From Microbacterium sp. (GTDB lineage Bacteria; Actinomycetota; Actinomycetes; Actinomycetales; Microbacteriaceae): a stretch of DNA of 39,161 nt. The notes under the pieces are model-generated. The model saw only the letters and a list, made by a program, of their open reading frames with translations. It had not been told where the DNA came from and did no database searches. Made by a program: the position numbers and the translations under genes. The stretch spans positions 1 to 39,161 of the forward strand of contig JAGIAK010000015.1 of the NCBI GenBank assembly GCA_017744855.1, written 5' to 3'. This document shows positions 14,350-22,090 of this stretch, in pieces (the stretch's first letter is position 1; each line of letters starts with the position of its first letter).

Positions 14350-15129
14350 GTGACCGACCTTCGACTGAGCCCTTCCGTGGCTCGGCTGCTTGCCCTGATC
14401 GATCCCGAGACCGTGATCGACGAGCTGTACGGCGATCTGGGATCCGACGTGTACGACGCCATGACCCGTGCCGATGACAGCGAGGTGCGTGAAGTGCTCC
14501 GCGCCGCTCGTCGCACCAGCGGGCGCATCCTCGAGCTCGCCTGCGGCTCTGGTCGGCTGACGCTTCCGCTGGCGCGGTTGGGGCGAGAGATCACGGCGCT
14601 GGACAGCTCACCGCGGATGCTCAACCTGCTTCGGGCACGCGCCACGGGGATCGCCGGCGTCCGCATCGTCGAGGCCGACATGAGCGACCTCGTCCTCGAC
14701 GGAGAGTTCGGTCTGATCGTGCTGGCGACCACCTCGGTCACCCTACTGACCCCGCCGCAGCGCGCCAGACTGCTCGACGGCGTGCGACAGCGCCTGTCCG
14801 CCGACGGACTCTTCCTCGTCTCGGTGCATACGACGCGTCCCCGGGCGGGAGGGACGACGATCGTTCCGCTGCCCGACGAGGCCTCCGGCGTCGTGATTCT
14901 CAGCGAGGAACCGGATCGGGAGGACGAGCACCGCGAGATCTCGGTGCTCCACCTGCGCAGCGAGCTGGGGCGCACCCGTGCTCGGGCGTATGCCTCGCGG
15001 GTGGCCCTGCTCGACGAGCCTCAGCTCTGCGAGGAACTGCGGGAGGCGGGCTTCACGGTGGTCTCCGCCTCCCCGGTTCGGGTCGCCGGTGGCGGCATCG
15101 CCGTGTCCATGATCGAGGCCGCACGATGA
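14350..15129 (+). CDS. mpaM: Daptide N-methyltransferase (MpaM-like)
   Basis: SAM-dependent class I methyltransferase, 259 aa. In daptides MpaM dimethylates the new C-terminal amine to give the dimethyl-propanediamine end group. The SAM-binding motif ILELACGSGRLTLPLARLG lies at about residues 60-78, with the acidic residue at the end of strand 2 in ITALDSSPRML. GTG 14350 follows AAGGAA. It comes after the precursor hairpin and overlaps the YcaO gene by 4 nt. Confidence 0.85.
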   Translation: MTDLRLSPSVARLLALIDPETVIDELYGDLGSDVYDAMTRADDSEVREVLRAARRTSGRILELACGSGRLTLPLARLGREITALDSSPRMLNLLRARATGIAGVRIVEADMSDLVLDGEFGLIVLATTSVTLLTPPQRARLLDGVRQRLSADGLFLVSVHTTRPRAGGTTIVPLPDEASGVVILSEEPDREDEHREISVLHLRSELGRTRARAYASRVALLDEPQLCEELREAGFTVVSASPVRVAGGGIAVSMIEAAR

Positions 15130-16376
15130 CGCCCGCCCTGCAGACCCTCGATCCCGCAGTCGGCATCGCCAGGAGCTTCGCTATCCTGCCGCCGGAGCGT
15201 GGCGGTGAACTCTGGAAAGTGCTCGTCGACATCGGTCTCGGCGCGGTCGACGACTACCCCCTCGCCAGCGTCGGCGCCTATGACCTGACCCGCCGCGGAG
15301 CGGTGGAGCGCGCGGCGGGGGAGGCGGTCGAGCGGTTCGCCCTCGCCGCTCACGCCGATGCCGTCGCGTACGGCACACCCGAGCGGGCGCGGGTGGATGC
15401 CCGGATCGAGGTGCGGACGCCGCGTGCTGTCGACGGCCTCCCGCTCGACAGCGCCTGGTACCGAGCGACGGTGCTCTCCGACGCGACCGAGGTGCTCGTC
15501 CCTGCCGAGGCGATCGACGACGACGGAGGGCGTCGGCACGAGGCCCTCGGTGGTACCGACCCCTTCGATCCGTCACCGTCGGGGACGGCGGCAGGCCTGA
15601 GCCTCGAGCGCGCGACACGGGCTGCGCTCCGGGAGATCATCGAGCGGGATGCCGTGCTGTGCGCCTGGGCGACGCGCATCGGCGTGCGGCATACGGCGCC
15701 CGCCAGCGGCGACGGAGACCTGCGCAGGCTATGCGACGGAGCGGAACGCCGGGGATTGCGTCCGTGGCTCGGCCTCATACCGACCTCGGTGCCCGGGGCG
15801 CAGGTGGTCTGCTGCGCGATCATCGACCGCACAGTGGACGGGCCGCTGGTGTCTTTCGGGTCCAAGGCCGCGGCATCCGTCGTCTCCGCGACCAAGGGCG
15901 CGTTGCAGGAGGCGCTGCAGATCCACGAGCTTCTCGGCAACCTCCGCCGCCGCCTCGAACGCCCTCGCGCATTCGATGTCCCGTCGCCGGCGCTGGTGAC
16001 CGACGACGTCGCCAGGGCCTGGTGGTGGACGACGCCTGAGGCCGCGGAATCGATGGTCGAGTGGATCTCGACCTGGGGGACGGCGGAGCCGGACGATCGG
16101 GGGCCGGAGGCGGAGGGCACGACGTCGATGGACCTCGTACGCGGCATCGTCGACGACGGCGGTGAGCCGCTGCGCGTCGATCTGACCTCACGGCTCGGGG
16201 AGCTCGCGCAGAACCTGGGGTGGCACGTCGTGAAGGTGCTGTGCCCCGGTTACCAGCCGCTCCGACTCGACGAGACGCTCGCCGCGACATGGGACCTCGA
16301 ACGTCTCGCCGCGTGGTCGCACCGATACGGACTCGACGCGCAACTGCGCACCGACCTTCCCCACCCACTGATCTAG
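15126..16376 (+). CDS. YcaO-domain protein in the daptide cluster
   Basis: A 416-aa YcaO enzyme. YcaO proteins activate peptide-bond oxygen with ATP to form azolines, thioamides or amidines. The ATP/Mg-binding residues look intact: GEAVERF at residues 65-71 and the GTAAGLSLE...REIIERDA block at about residues 154-177. The C-terminal block VVKVLCPGYQPL and a proline near the very end (HPLI) also fit YcaO. No E1-like or TfuA partner is seen beside it; the PqqD-like part of the next protein or MpaC could bring in the leader. I do not know this gene in the minimal daptide set, so its reaction here is open. Confidence 0.85.
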   Translation: MTPALQTLDPAVGIARSFAILPPERGGELWKVLVDIGLGAVDDYPLASVGAYDLTRRGAVERAAGEAVERFALAAHADAVAYGTPERARVDARIEVRTPRAVDGLPLDSAWYRATVLSDATEVLVPAEAIDDDGGRRHEALGGTDPFDPSPSGTAAGLSLERATRAALREIIERDAVLCAWATRIGVRHTAPASGDGDLRRLCDGAERRGLRPWLGLIPTSVPGAQVVCCAIIDRTVDGPLVSFGSKAAASVVSATKGALQEALQIHELLGNLRRRLERPRAFDVPSPALVTDDVARAWWWTTPEAAESMVEWISTWGTAEPDDRGPEAEGTTSMDLVRGIVDDGGEPLRVDLTSRLGELAQNLGWHVVKVLCPGYQPLRLDETLAATWDLERLAAWSHRYGLDAQLRTDLPHPLI

Positions 16377-16385
16377 GAGCACGGC

Positions 16386-18068
16386 ATGACGCAGATACGC
16401 AGGGACGCCGAGCGGCGCACCCCCGCGCTCGCGCCCCTCGTCACGGTCGACGAGCCGCTCGGGGCGGGCGGCTCGTGGATCATCGCGCACGACGGCACGC
16501 CCAAGGCGCGGGTGTCCGGCGCGGTCGCAACCGCTGCCGCTCGATTCACCGGCGGTCGCACTGCCGCCGAGATCGCCGCAGAGCTCGGATCGCCCTGGAC
16601 GGCCGCCGAGGTCGAATCCATCGCCGGGCGCCTCGCCGCGGCAGGACTGCTTGCGGAGACGGATCCCGGGGCACGCAGACCTCGCCGCGCCGCCGGGCGG
16701 ATTCGCTTCCGTCCACCGTTGACCGTGCAGTGGAGCTTCGGCGACCCGACTGCGCTGTTCAGGATCCTGAGGCCTGTCGCCCGGGTGGTGATGGGCGCGC
16801 CAGGGGCGATCGTCGGCGGGATCGTCGTGCTCGCAGGCGTGGTCTCCGCCATCTCCGGATGCGCGGATGCCGTGGCCGTGCTCGAGCGCCCCGTGCCGCT
16901 GTCCGTCGTCGTCGCGCTCACCGCGGCGATCGTTCTCACCACCGTCGTGCACGAACTCGGGCACGGGGCCGTCCTCAGCCTCTTCGGCGGCTCGCCGCGG
17001 CGCATCGGAGCCATGCTCTTCTACCTCGCGCCCGCGTTCTTCTGCGACGTCACCGACGGCTGGCGGCTCTCGCGTCGAACCCAGCGGGCGGCTGTGGCGC
17101 TCGCCGGGCCCGCGGTGCACCTGCTGTGCGCGGCGATCGCCGCGATCGCCGCGCACGTCACCACGGCATCCGAACTGCGTGTCGCGTTGGTGCTCTACGC
17201 GCTGTCGTGCCTGGCGATCTGCCTCCTCAACCTGCTGCCCTTCGTGCAGCTCGACGGCTATCTCGCACTGGTGGCGGTGCTGGACCATCCGTACCTCCGC
17301 CGCGACGCGCTGCACGCGGCCGATGTCGCGGTCGCCAGAGCGGTGTTCGGTATCCGACTGACCGCGGACGGAGTCACGGCCGACGCCCCAGCACTGCGCG
17401 AGCGCAGGGGATTGCTCGTGTGCTTCGGTGTGCTGTGCCGGCTCTTCCCGATCGCCCTGGTGGGAGTCGTGCTGCACCGCTACGTCACCTCGATCGCGGG
17501 TCTGGGAGTCCTCCCCGCGCTCGCTTACTTCGCGCTGCTCGCACTCGTGGTGGGTGTCGCGATCCGCACCGCGATCCGGGGCGTCCGTGCCCTCATGGCT
17601 CGACGACCGACGCTGTTGCGCAGCATCATCGGCACTCTCGTCATCGCGGCGGTGGGAACGGCATCGCTCCTATGCCCGGTGCGGGCCTCGCACCAGGGGG
17701 GAGTCCTCGTCGACGGCGATGGCGACGGTGCGCGGCTCGTGCTCACCGACGGGCAGACGCCGCCGCCTGCCGGCACCGTCGTCCAGATCGAGAGCAACGG
17801 CGTGCTGCTGTCGGAGCATCTCGGTGCGGCGACGGTGTCGGCCGCCGCTCCACGACGGGAGGAGGCCGATCTCTCCGCGCTCGTGCCGATCAGCGCCGCG
17901 GGTCTGACGACCGCGGCGGTCACCGTCGAGCTCGATCGGATCGACGCCGACCTTCCCCGATATGCACGCGCTCGTATTCCCGACCCCGGGGTGCGCATTG
18001 TGGCGGACTGGTTGCTCCATACCTTCCTCCTTCGCCCTCTCGACGCGTTCGGAACGGAGCATGGATGA
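16386..18068 (+). CDS. mpaP: Intramembrane M50-type metalloprotease with PqqD-like N-terminus (MpaP-like)
   Basis: A 560-aa membrane protein that probably removes the leader peptide. Residues 1-95 look soluble and PqqD-like, with FTGGRTAAEIAAELG followed by a helix and AAAGLLAE, so they may bind the leader. The zinc site HELGHG (H189, E190, H193) lies in a membrane segment, and the third ligand is probably D290 in VQLDGY, the site-2-protease arrangement. More helices follow, then a C-terminal extracytoplasmic region (about 430-540) and a last short hydrophobic segment. It overlaps the next gene by 4 nt. Confidence 0.83.
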   Translation: MTQIRRDAERRTPALAPLVTVDEPLGAGGSWIIAHDGTPKARVSGAVATAAARFTGGRTAAEIAAELGSPWTAAEVESIAGRLAAAGLLAETDPGARRPRRAAGRIRFRPPLTVQWSFGDPTALFRILRPVARVVMGAPGAIVGGIVVLAGVVSAISGCADAVAVLERPVPLSVVVALTAAIVLTTVVHELGHGAVLSLFGGSPRRIGAMLFYLAPAFFCDVTDGWRLSRRTQRAAVALAGPAVHLLCAAIAAIAAHVTTASELRVALVLYALSCLAICLLNLLPFVQLDGYLALVAVLDHPYLRRDALHAADVAVARAVFGIRLTADGVTADAPALRERRGLLVCFGVLCRLFPIALVGVVLHRYVTSIAGLGVLPALAYFALLALVVGVAIRTAIRGVRALMARRPTLLRSIIGTLVIAAVGTASLLCPVRASHQGGVLVDGDGDGARLVLTDGQTPPPAGTVVQIESNGVLLSEHLGAATVSAAAPRREEADLSALVPISAAGLTTAAVTVELDRIDADLPRYARARIPDPGVRIVADWLLHTFLLRPLDAFGTEHG

Positions 18069-18937
18069 CCGGCGAACCGCAAGCGACGGAGCAGCGTCGG
18101 ATGTTGCAGCACGCGCTCGTCCGCATGGCCGGCGATCTCGGCGTCGTGCCAGAGGGTGACGCAGTATCGGGATGGCACGATCGCTCGATCGGCACGCTCG
18201 TCTCCCGTGGGGAGGAACGGTTCTGGTTGCGGCTGGCGTGGGCGCGACCGGAATGGGCGCGGGGGATGTGGTGGACGGGCAACGCCGATTCCTCCGTGCT
18301 CGTCGGCATCCCGAAACCGGCCGTGATCGAGGTGGCCGAGCAGGTCCAAGGGCCGGTGGTGGTCCGAGCCGAGCTGATGAGTCTCGTGGGCGGGTCGCCG
18401 GCAGCACCTGAATCGGTGCTGCGCGCAGAGGCCGCCGTCGACGAGGAGTGGTGGCTCGGATTGCAGACCGGCCTCGCCGCGCTCGCTTCGACCCCGACGA
18501 CCCGCCGTGCGCTCGACCCCGACGGCGTCCGCCGACGAATCGCCGTGTTCTTCGGGGTCGATCTCGACGTCGATCAGGGGCGCTGGGTGGCGAGCCACGG
18601 CGATCTGCATTGGAACAACCTGCACACGGGCCCGCTGGGGATCCTCGACTGGGAGGCCTGGGGTCTCGCCCCGCGCGGATACGACGCCGCCTTCCTGCTC
18701 TGTCACTCGTTGGCCGTTCCCGCTGTCGCGGCGGAGATCTCCCGCCGGTTCCACGACGACCTCGGCACCGAAGACGGACTCGTGGCGCAACTGCACGTGC
18801 TCACCAGGCTCCTCACCCGTGCAGACGGCGGCGAGAATCCCGATCTCGTCGAGCCGCTCCACCGTCACGCCGACTCCCTGCTCGGCAGGATCCGCACCCG
18901 CAGAACCCACCCCTCACATCAAGGAGAGAACGCATGA
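18065..18937 (+). CDS. APH-type phosphotransferase-like protein in the daptide operon
   Basis: A 290-aa protein of the aminoglycoside phosphotransferase/choline kinase fold. The catalytic motif SHGDLHWNNLH lies near residue 178 and the metal-binding Asp is in GILDWEAWG near residue 195; both are intact. The ATP-binding N-lobe is poorly conserved. ATG 18065 overlaps the protease stop by 4 nt, and its own stop overlaps the ABC ATPase start, so it is an integral operon member. It could phosphorylate the peptide, an intermediate or a resistance target; sequence does not decide. Confidence 0.8.
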   Translation: MTGEPQATEQRRMLQHALVRMAGDLGVVPEGDAVSGWHDRSIGTLVSRGEERFWLRLAWARPEWARGMWWTGNADSSVLVGIPKPAVIEVAEQVQGPVVVRAELMSLVGGSPAAPESVLRAEAAVDEEWWLGLQTGLAALASTPTTRRALDPDGVRRRIAVFFGVDLDVDQGRWVASHGDLHWNNLHTGPLGILDWEAWGLAPRGYDAAFLLCHSLAVPAVAAEISRRFHDDLGTEDGLVAQLHVLTRLLTRADGGENPDLVEPLHRHADSLLGRIRTRRTHPSHQGENA

Positions 18938-19659
18938 CCCCGGTCGTCAGCTTCCAGAACTTCGGCAAGAGTTACGGGGGTGATGCCGTCGTCAGAGACC
19001 TGAGCTTCGCCGCGCAGGCGGGTGTCGTGGTCGGACTGCTCGGCCCGAACGGCGCGGGCAAGAGCACCGCGATGCGCGGGCTGGTGGGGCTCCTGCACCC
19101 GACCAGCGGATCGGCCACGGTCTTCGGCGCCGCCTACGGCTCCCTGCGCGATCCGGCTCGCCGCGTCGGTGTCCACATGGACGGCCTGGGGTTCGAGACA
19201 GGCATCACGGCGGCCCGGCACCTCGACATCTACCGTCTCGCCGCTGGCATGCCGAAGGGCAGGGTCGAAGAGGTGCTCGACCAGGTGGATCTCTCCGGTC
19301 AGGCCGGAAAGAGAGTGAAGCAGTTCTCCACCGGTATGCGACAGCGGCTCGGACTCGCCACCGCCCTGATCGGAGACCCCGAACTGCTCGTGCTCGACGA
19401 GCCGGCGAACGGCCTCGACCCGAGCGGTATCCGCTGGCTTCGGGGATTCCTCCGCGACTTCGCGGCTCGCGGAGGCACCGTGCTGATCTCGAGTCATCAG
19501 CTCGCCGAACTGGAGCAGACCGTGGACCAGGTGGTGGTGATGCGCCGGAGGATGCTCTTCCACGGCCCGCTCGGCGATCTCACGTCCGGTGGCACGGCGA
19601 GCCTGGAAGAGGCGTACTTCGGCCTCATCGACGGTGCAGAAGGGGACTCCCGTGCGTGA
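18934..19659 (+). CDS. ABC exporter ATP-binding protein (daptide transport or immunity)
   Basis: A 241-aa ATPase with Walker A GPNGAGKST near residue 36, signature FSTGMRQRL in place of the canonical LSGGQ, Walker B LLVLDEPANGLDP and the switch His in ISSHQL. It resembles the bacitracin/lantibiotic immunity and export type (BcrA/DrrA). The ATG overlaps the kinase-like gene stop, after GGAGAG. It probably energises the two following membrane proteins for peptide export or self-protection. Confidence 0.9.
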   Translation: MTPVVSFQNFGKSYGGDAVVRDLSFAAQAGVVVGLLGPNGAGKSTAMRGLVGLLHPTSGSATVFGAAYGSLRDPARRVGVHMDGLGFETGITAARHLDIYRLAAGMPKGRVEEVLDQVDLSGQAGKRVKQFSTGMRQRLGLATALIGDPELLVLDEPANGLDPSGIRWLRGFLRDFAARGGTVLISSHQLAELEQTVDQVVVMRRRMLFHGPLGDLTSGGTASLEEAYFGLIDGAEGDSRA

Positions 19660-20377
19660 CTTCGTCCGGAGCGAACTGCTGCGCAGCCTCAGCGGCACCG
19701 CGATGCTGGCCATCGCCTCGTTCACGATCCTCATCCCCGCACTGATGCTCGGTGTGGCTCCGTCCCTCGAAGGGCTGCGGAACGTCGACGACGAGACGGC
19801 CACGCGCATCGTCTTCGGGCTCATTGCATCGATCGGCATCGTGGCCATGTACCTCGGCAGCTACGTGGTGTCGCGCGAGCACTACTACCGCTCGATGACG
19901 CGCTCGCTCGTGATCGGATCCCGGGGCCGGGTGTTCACGGCCAAGCTGATCGCCGCGGCGGTGACGAGCACGGGGCTATGCATCATCGGTGCGGGGATAT
20001 GGGCGATCGTCTCGGCCTTCGTGCTCTCGGCGCATGGTCGACAGCTTCAGCTCGGAGGGGCGTTCTGGGCGATCGTGGTCGGCGCGGCCATCTGCGCGAT
20101 CTGCGGAAGCGCGATCGGGGTGGCGCTCGGCTGGATCGTGCGCGAGTACTACTCGGTCACCGCCATCGTGCTTCTCGTGCCGCTCATGCTCGAGCTGCCG
20201 TTGCTGCTCAACCTTTCGATTCTGGAAAGGTTCCTCCCTGTCGGGTTGTTCGCGGGCGTCACCGACGCTCCGATCGAGGGAGTGCTCCCGTCGTGGCTGA
20301 GCGCGCTCGTGCTGCTCGGGTGGAGCGTCGTCACCGTGTCGACGGCCTGGTTGGTGCTGCGAGGGCGGGAGTCATGA
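19652..20377 (+). CDS. ABC exporter permease 1
   Basis: A 241-aa membrane protein with about six hydrophobic segments, the arrangement of ABC-2-type permeases. GTG 19652 is preceded by AAGGGGA and overlaps the ATPase stop by 8 nt; a GTG six codons earlier is possible. It probably pairs with the permease encoded next. No catalytic motif is expected in this family. Confidence 0.8.
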   Translation: MRDFVRSELLRSLSGTAMLAIASFTILIPALMLGVAPSLEGLRNVDDETATRIVFGLIASIGIVAMYLGSYVVSREHYYRSMTRSLVIGSRGRVFTAKLIAAAVTSTGLCIIGAGIWAIVSAFVLSAHGRQLQLGGAFWAIVVGAAICAICGSAIGVALGWIVREYYSVTAIVLLVPLMLELPLLLNLSILERFLPVGLFAGVTDAPIEGVLPSWLSALVLLGWSVVTVSTAWLVLRGRES

Positions 20378-21129
20378 GTCTCGTGGCGCGCGACCAGCTC
20401 GAGCGTGGTGAGGTGCGGCGCGGCGGGGCGGCGCGCGGGGCGGCCGCCGAGTTCCGACGTCTGCGCGGCGACCCCCTGCTCTGGGCGCTCCTCCCGCTCG
20501 CCCTGCTGTCGGGCCTGTCGATGCTGGCGACGCTTCCCCCTGATCTGGGCGAGGCCCCGACGACGGTCGTCGACGCGATCGGAACCGCACTCGTCGCCTC
20601 CGTCGTTGCGGGGCAGTTGATGATCGCGGCTGTGCTCGGCGCACTCGGCGTGACCGTCGCCGACCGCACGGGAATGCTGGCACGCACTCATCTCTACACA
20701 TCGGCCGCGGTGGTGTTCGGAGCTAGGGCATCGTCCACGATGCTCGTCGCCTTCGTCTTCGGGGCCATGAGCGCAGCGGTCGTGCAGACCGTCTTCTTCG
20801 CGACCACGGGGCAGGCTCTGATGGGGCTGGGGACGGCGGTGCTCACGGCCGTGGCGTCGGCAGCATCCGGTCTGTGGGGATTTCTCATCGGGGTGCTCGT
20901 GCGTAATCCGATCCTGGCGCTGTTCGTGGTGCCGGCGACGCTCGCGCCGGGGATGCTGCTCGCCGAGCGGATGCCGGAGGTCGCGGAGTCGCTGCCGCTG
21001 GGATCGATGCTGGTCTTGGCCGACGCAGGTACCGCCGAGCCCTGGACCGGTGCAGCGCTGACCGCAGGATGGGTGCTCCTTCTCTGCACGGCGACCGCAG
21101 GGGTTCTACTGCGGCGCGACCGGCTCTGA
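20374..21129 (+). CDS. ABC exporter permease 2, last gene of the daptide operon
   Basis: A 251-aa membrane protein with an N-terminal cytoplasmic stretch of about 35 residues rich in Arg and Ala, then about six hydrophobic segments. It overlaps permease 1 by 4 nt (ATGA). Similar size and layout but low similarity to permease 1 suggest a heterodimeric channel. The operon appears to end here, since trhO follows 29 nt later with its own -10 box; no terminator hairpin is visible in the gap. Confidence 0.8.
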   Translation: MSLVARDQLERGEVRRGGAARGAAAEFRRLRGDPLLWALLPLALLSGLSMLATLPPDLGEAPTTVVDAIGTALVASVVAGQLMIAAVLGALGVTVADRTGMLARTHLYTSAAVVFGARASSTMLVAFVFGAMSAAVVQTVFFATTGQALMGLGTAVLTAVASAASGLWGFLIGVLVRNPILALFVVPATLAPGMLLAERMPEVAESLPLGSMLVLADAGTAEPWTGAALTAGWVLLLCTATAGVLLRRDRL

Positions 21130-21146
21130 GGGCTCGCGCACCGACG

Positions 21147-21152
21147 TAAAAT
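21147..21152 (+). promoter_or_regulatory. -10 box of trhO (leaderless type)
   Basis: TAAAAT lies 6 nt before the GTG start with no SD in between. Confidence 0.55.
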
Positions 21153-21158
21153 CTCTGG

Positions 21159-22049
21159 GTGGCAACACCCAAGATCATCCTCTTCTACGTCTTCACCCCG
21201 CTCGCCGATCCCGAGGCGATCCGGCTGTGGCAGCGCGAGCTCGGCGAGTCGCTGGGGCTGCGCGGGCGCCTGCTGATCTCGAAGGACGGCATCAACGGCA
21301 CGCTCGGCGGCGATGTGATCGCGCTCAAGCGCTGGGTGCGCCGATTCCGCGAGTATGCGCCGTTCAAGGGCGCCGACATCAAGTGGAGCGAGGGGACAGG
21401 GGTGGATGCCGAGGGGCGCAGTCTCGACTTCCCCAAGCTCAGCATCAAGGTGCGTGAGGAAATCGTGTCGTTCGGGGCGCCGGGAGAGCTGAACGTCGAC
21501 GAGAACGGCGTGGTCGGAGGCGGCACGCGACTGAGCCCCGAGGGCCTGCACGAGCTCATGGACGAGCGCGGCGACGACGTGGTGTTCTTCGATGGACGCA
21601 ACGCGCTGGAGGCGCAGATCGGCCGCTTCCGCAACGCCGTCGTGCCCGATACGGAGACCACCCGCGACTTCGTGCGGCTGCTGGACTCCGGCGCCTACGA
21701 CGACCTCAAGGGCAAGCCGGTCGTCACGTACTGCACCGGCGGCATCCGCTGCGAGGTGCTGTCGAGCCTGATGACCTCCCGCGGTTTCAGCGAGGTGTAT
21801 CAGCTCGAGGGCGGCATCGTGCGCTACGGCGAGAAGTACGGCGACGACGGGCTCTGGGAGGGATCGCTGTACGTGTTCGACAAGCGCCGCTCGGTCGACT
21901 TCTCCGACCACGCCGCGGTCATCGGCGTGTGCGCCGGCTGCGGCGCCGCGACCAACCGCACGTCGAACTGCCCCGATCCCACCTGCGTCTCGCAGTCGGT
22001 CGTGTGCGAGAGCTGCGACGCGGTTCCCTGCCGCGCCCACGCCGCCTGA
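21159..22049 (+). CDS. trhO: tRNA uridine(34) hydroxylase, rhodanese family
   Basis: Enzyme that makes 5-hydroxyuridine at tRNA position 34 with oxygen (YceA/TrhO family), 296 aa. An N-terminal acylphosphatase-like domain ([18 protein letters not shown]) is followed by a rhodanese domain with the active-site Cys in [10 protein letters not shown] near residue 192. The C-terminus has a Cys-rich knot with pairs CAGC and CESC, likely zinc-binding and usual for this family. The start is GTG 21159, directly after a -10 box. Not part of the daptide pathway. Confidence 0.92.
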   Translation: MATPKIILFYVFTPLADPEAIRLWQRELGESLGLRGRLLISKDGINGTLGGDVIALKRWVRRFREYAPFKGADIKWSEGTGVDAEGRSLDFPKLSIKVREEIVSFGAPGELNVDENGVVGGGTRLSPEGLHELMDERGDDVVFFDGRNALEAQIGRFRNAVVPDTETTRDFVRLLDSGAYDDLKGKPVVTYCTGGIRCEVLSSLMTSRGFSEVYQLEGGIVRYGEKYGDDGLWEGSLYVFDKRRSVDFSDHAAVIGVCAGCGAATNRTSNCPDPTCVSQSVVCESCDAVPCRAHAA

Positions 22050-22090
22050 CCCGGGGCACGGATGCCGGACGCGACCCGCTCGCCGAGGAG

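Noticed and set aside
10268..21129. Lanthipeptide or thiazole/oxazole cluster
   Set aside because: No LanB/C/M or dehydrogenase genes, and the precursors lack Cys. The C-terminal Thr and the B/C/D/M gene set point to daptides instead.
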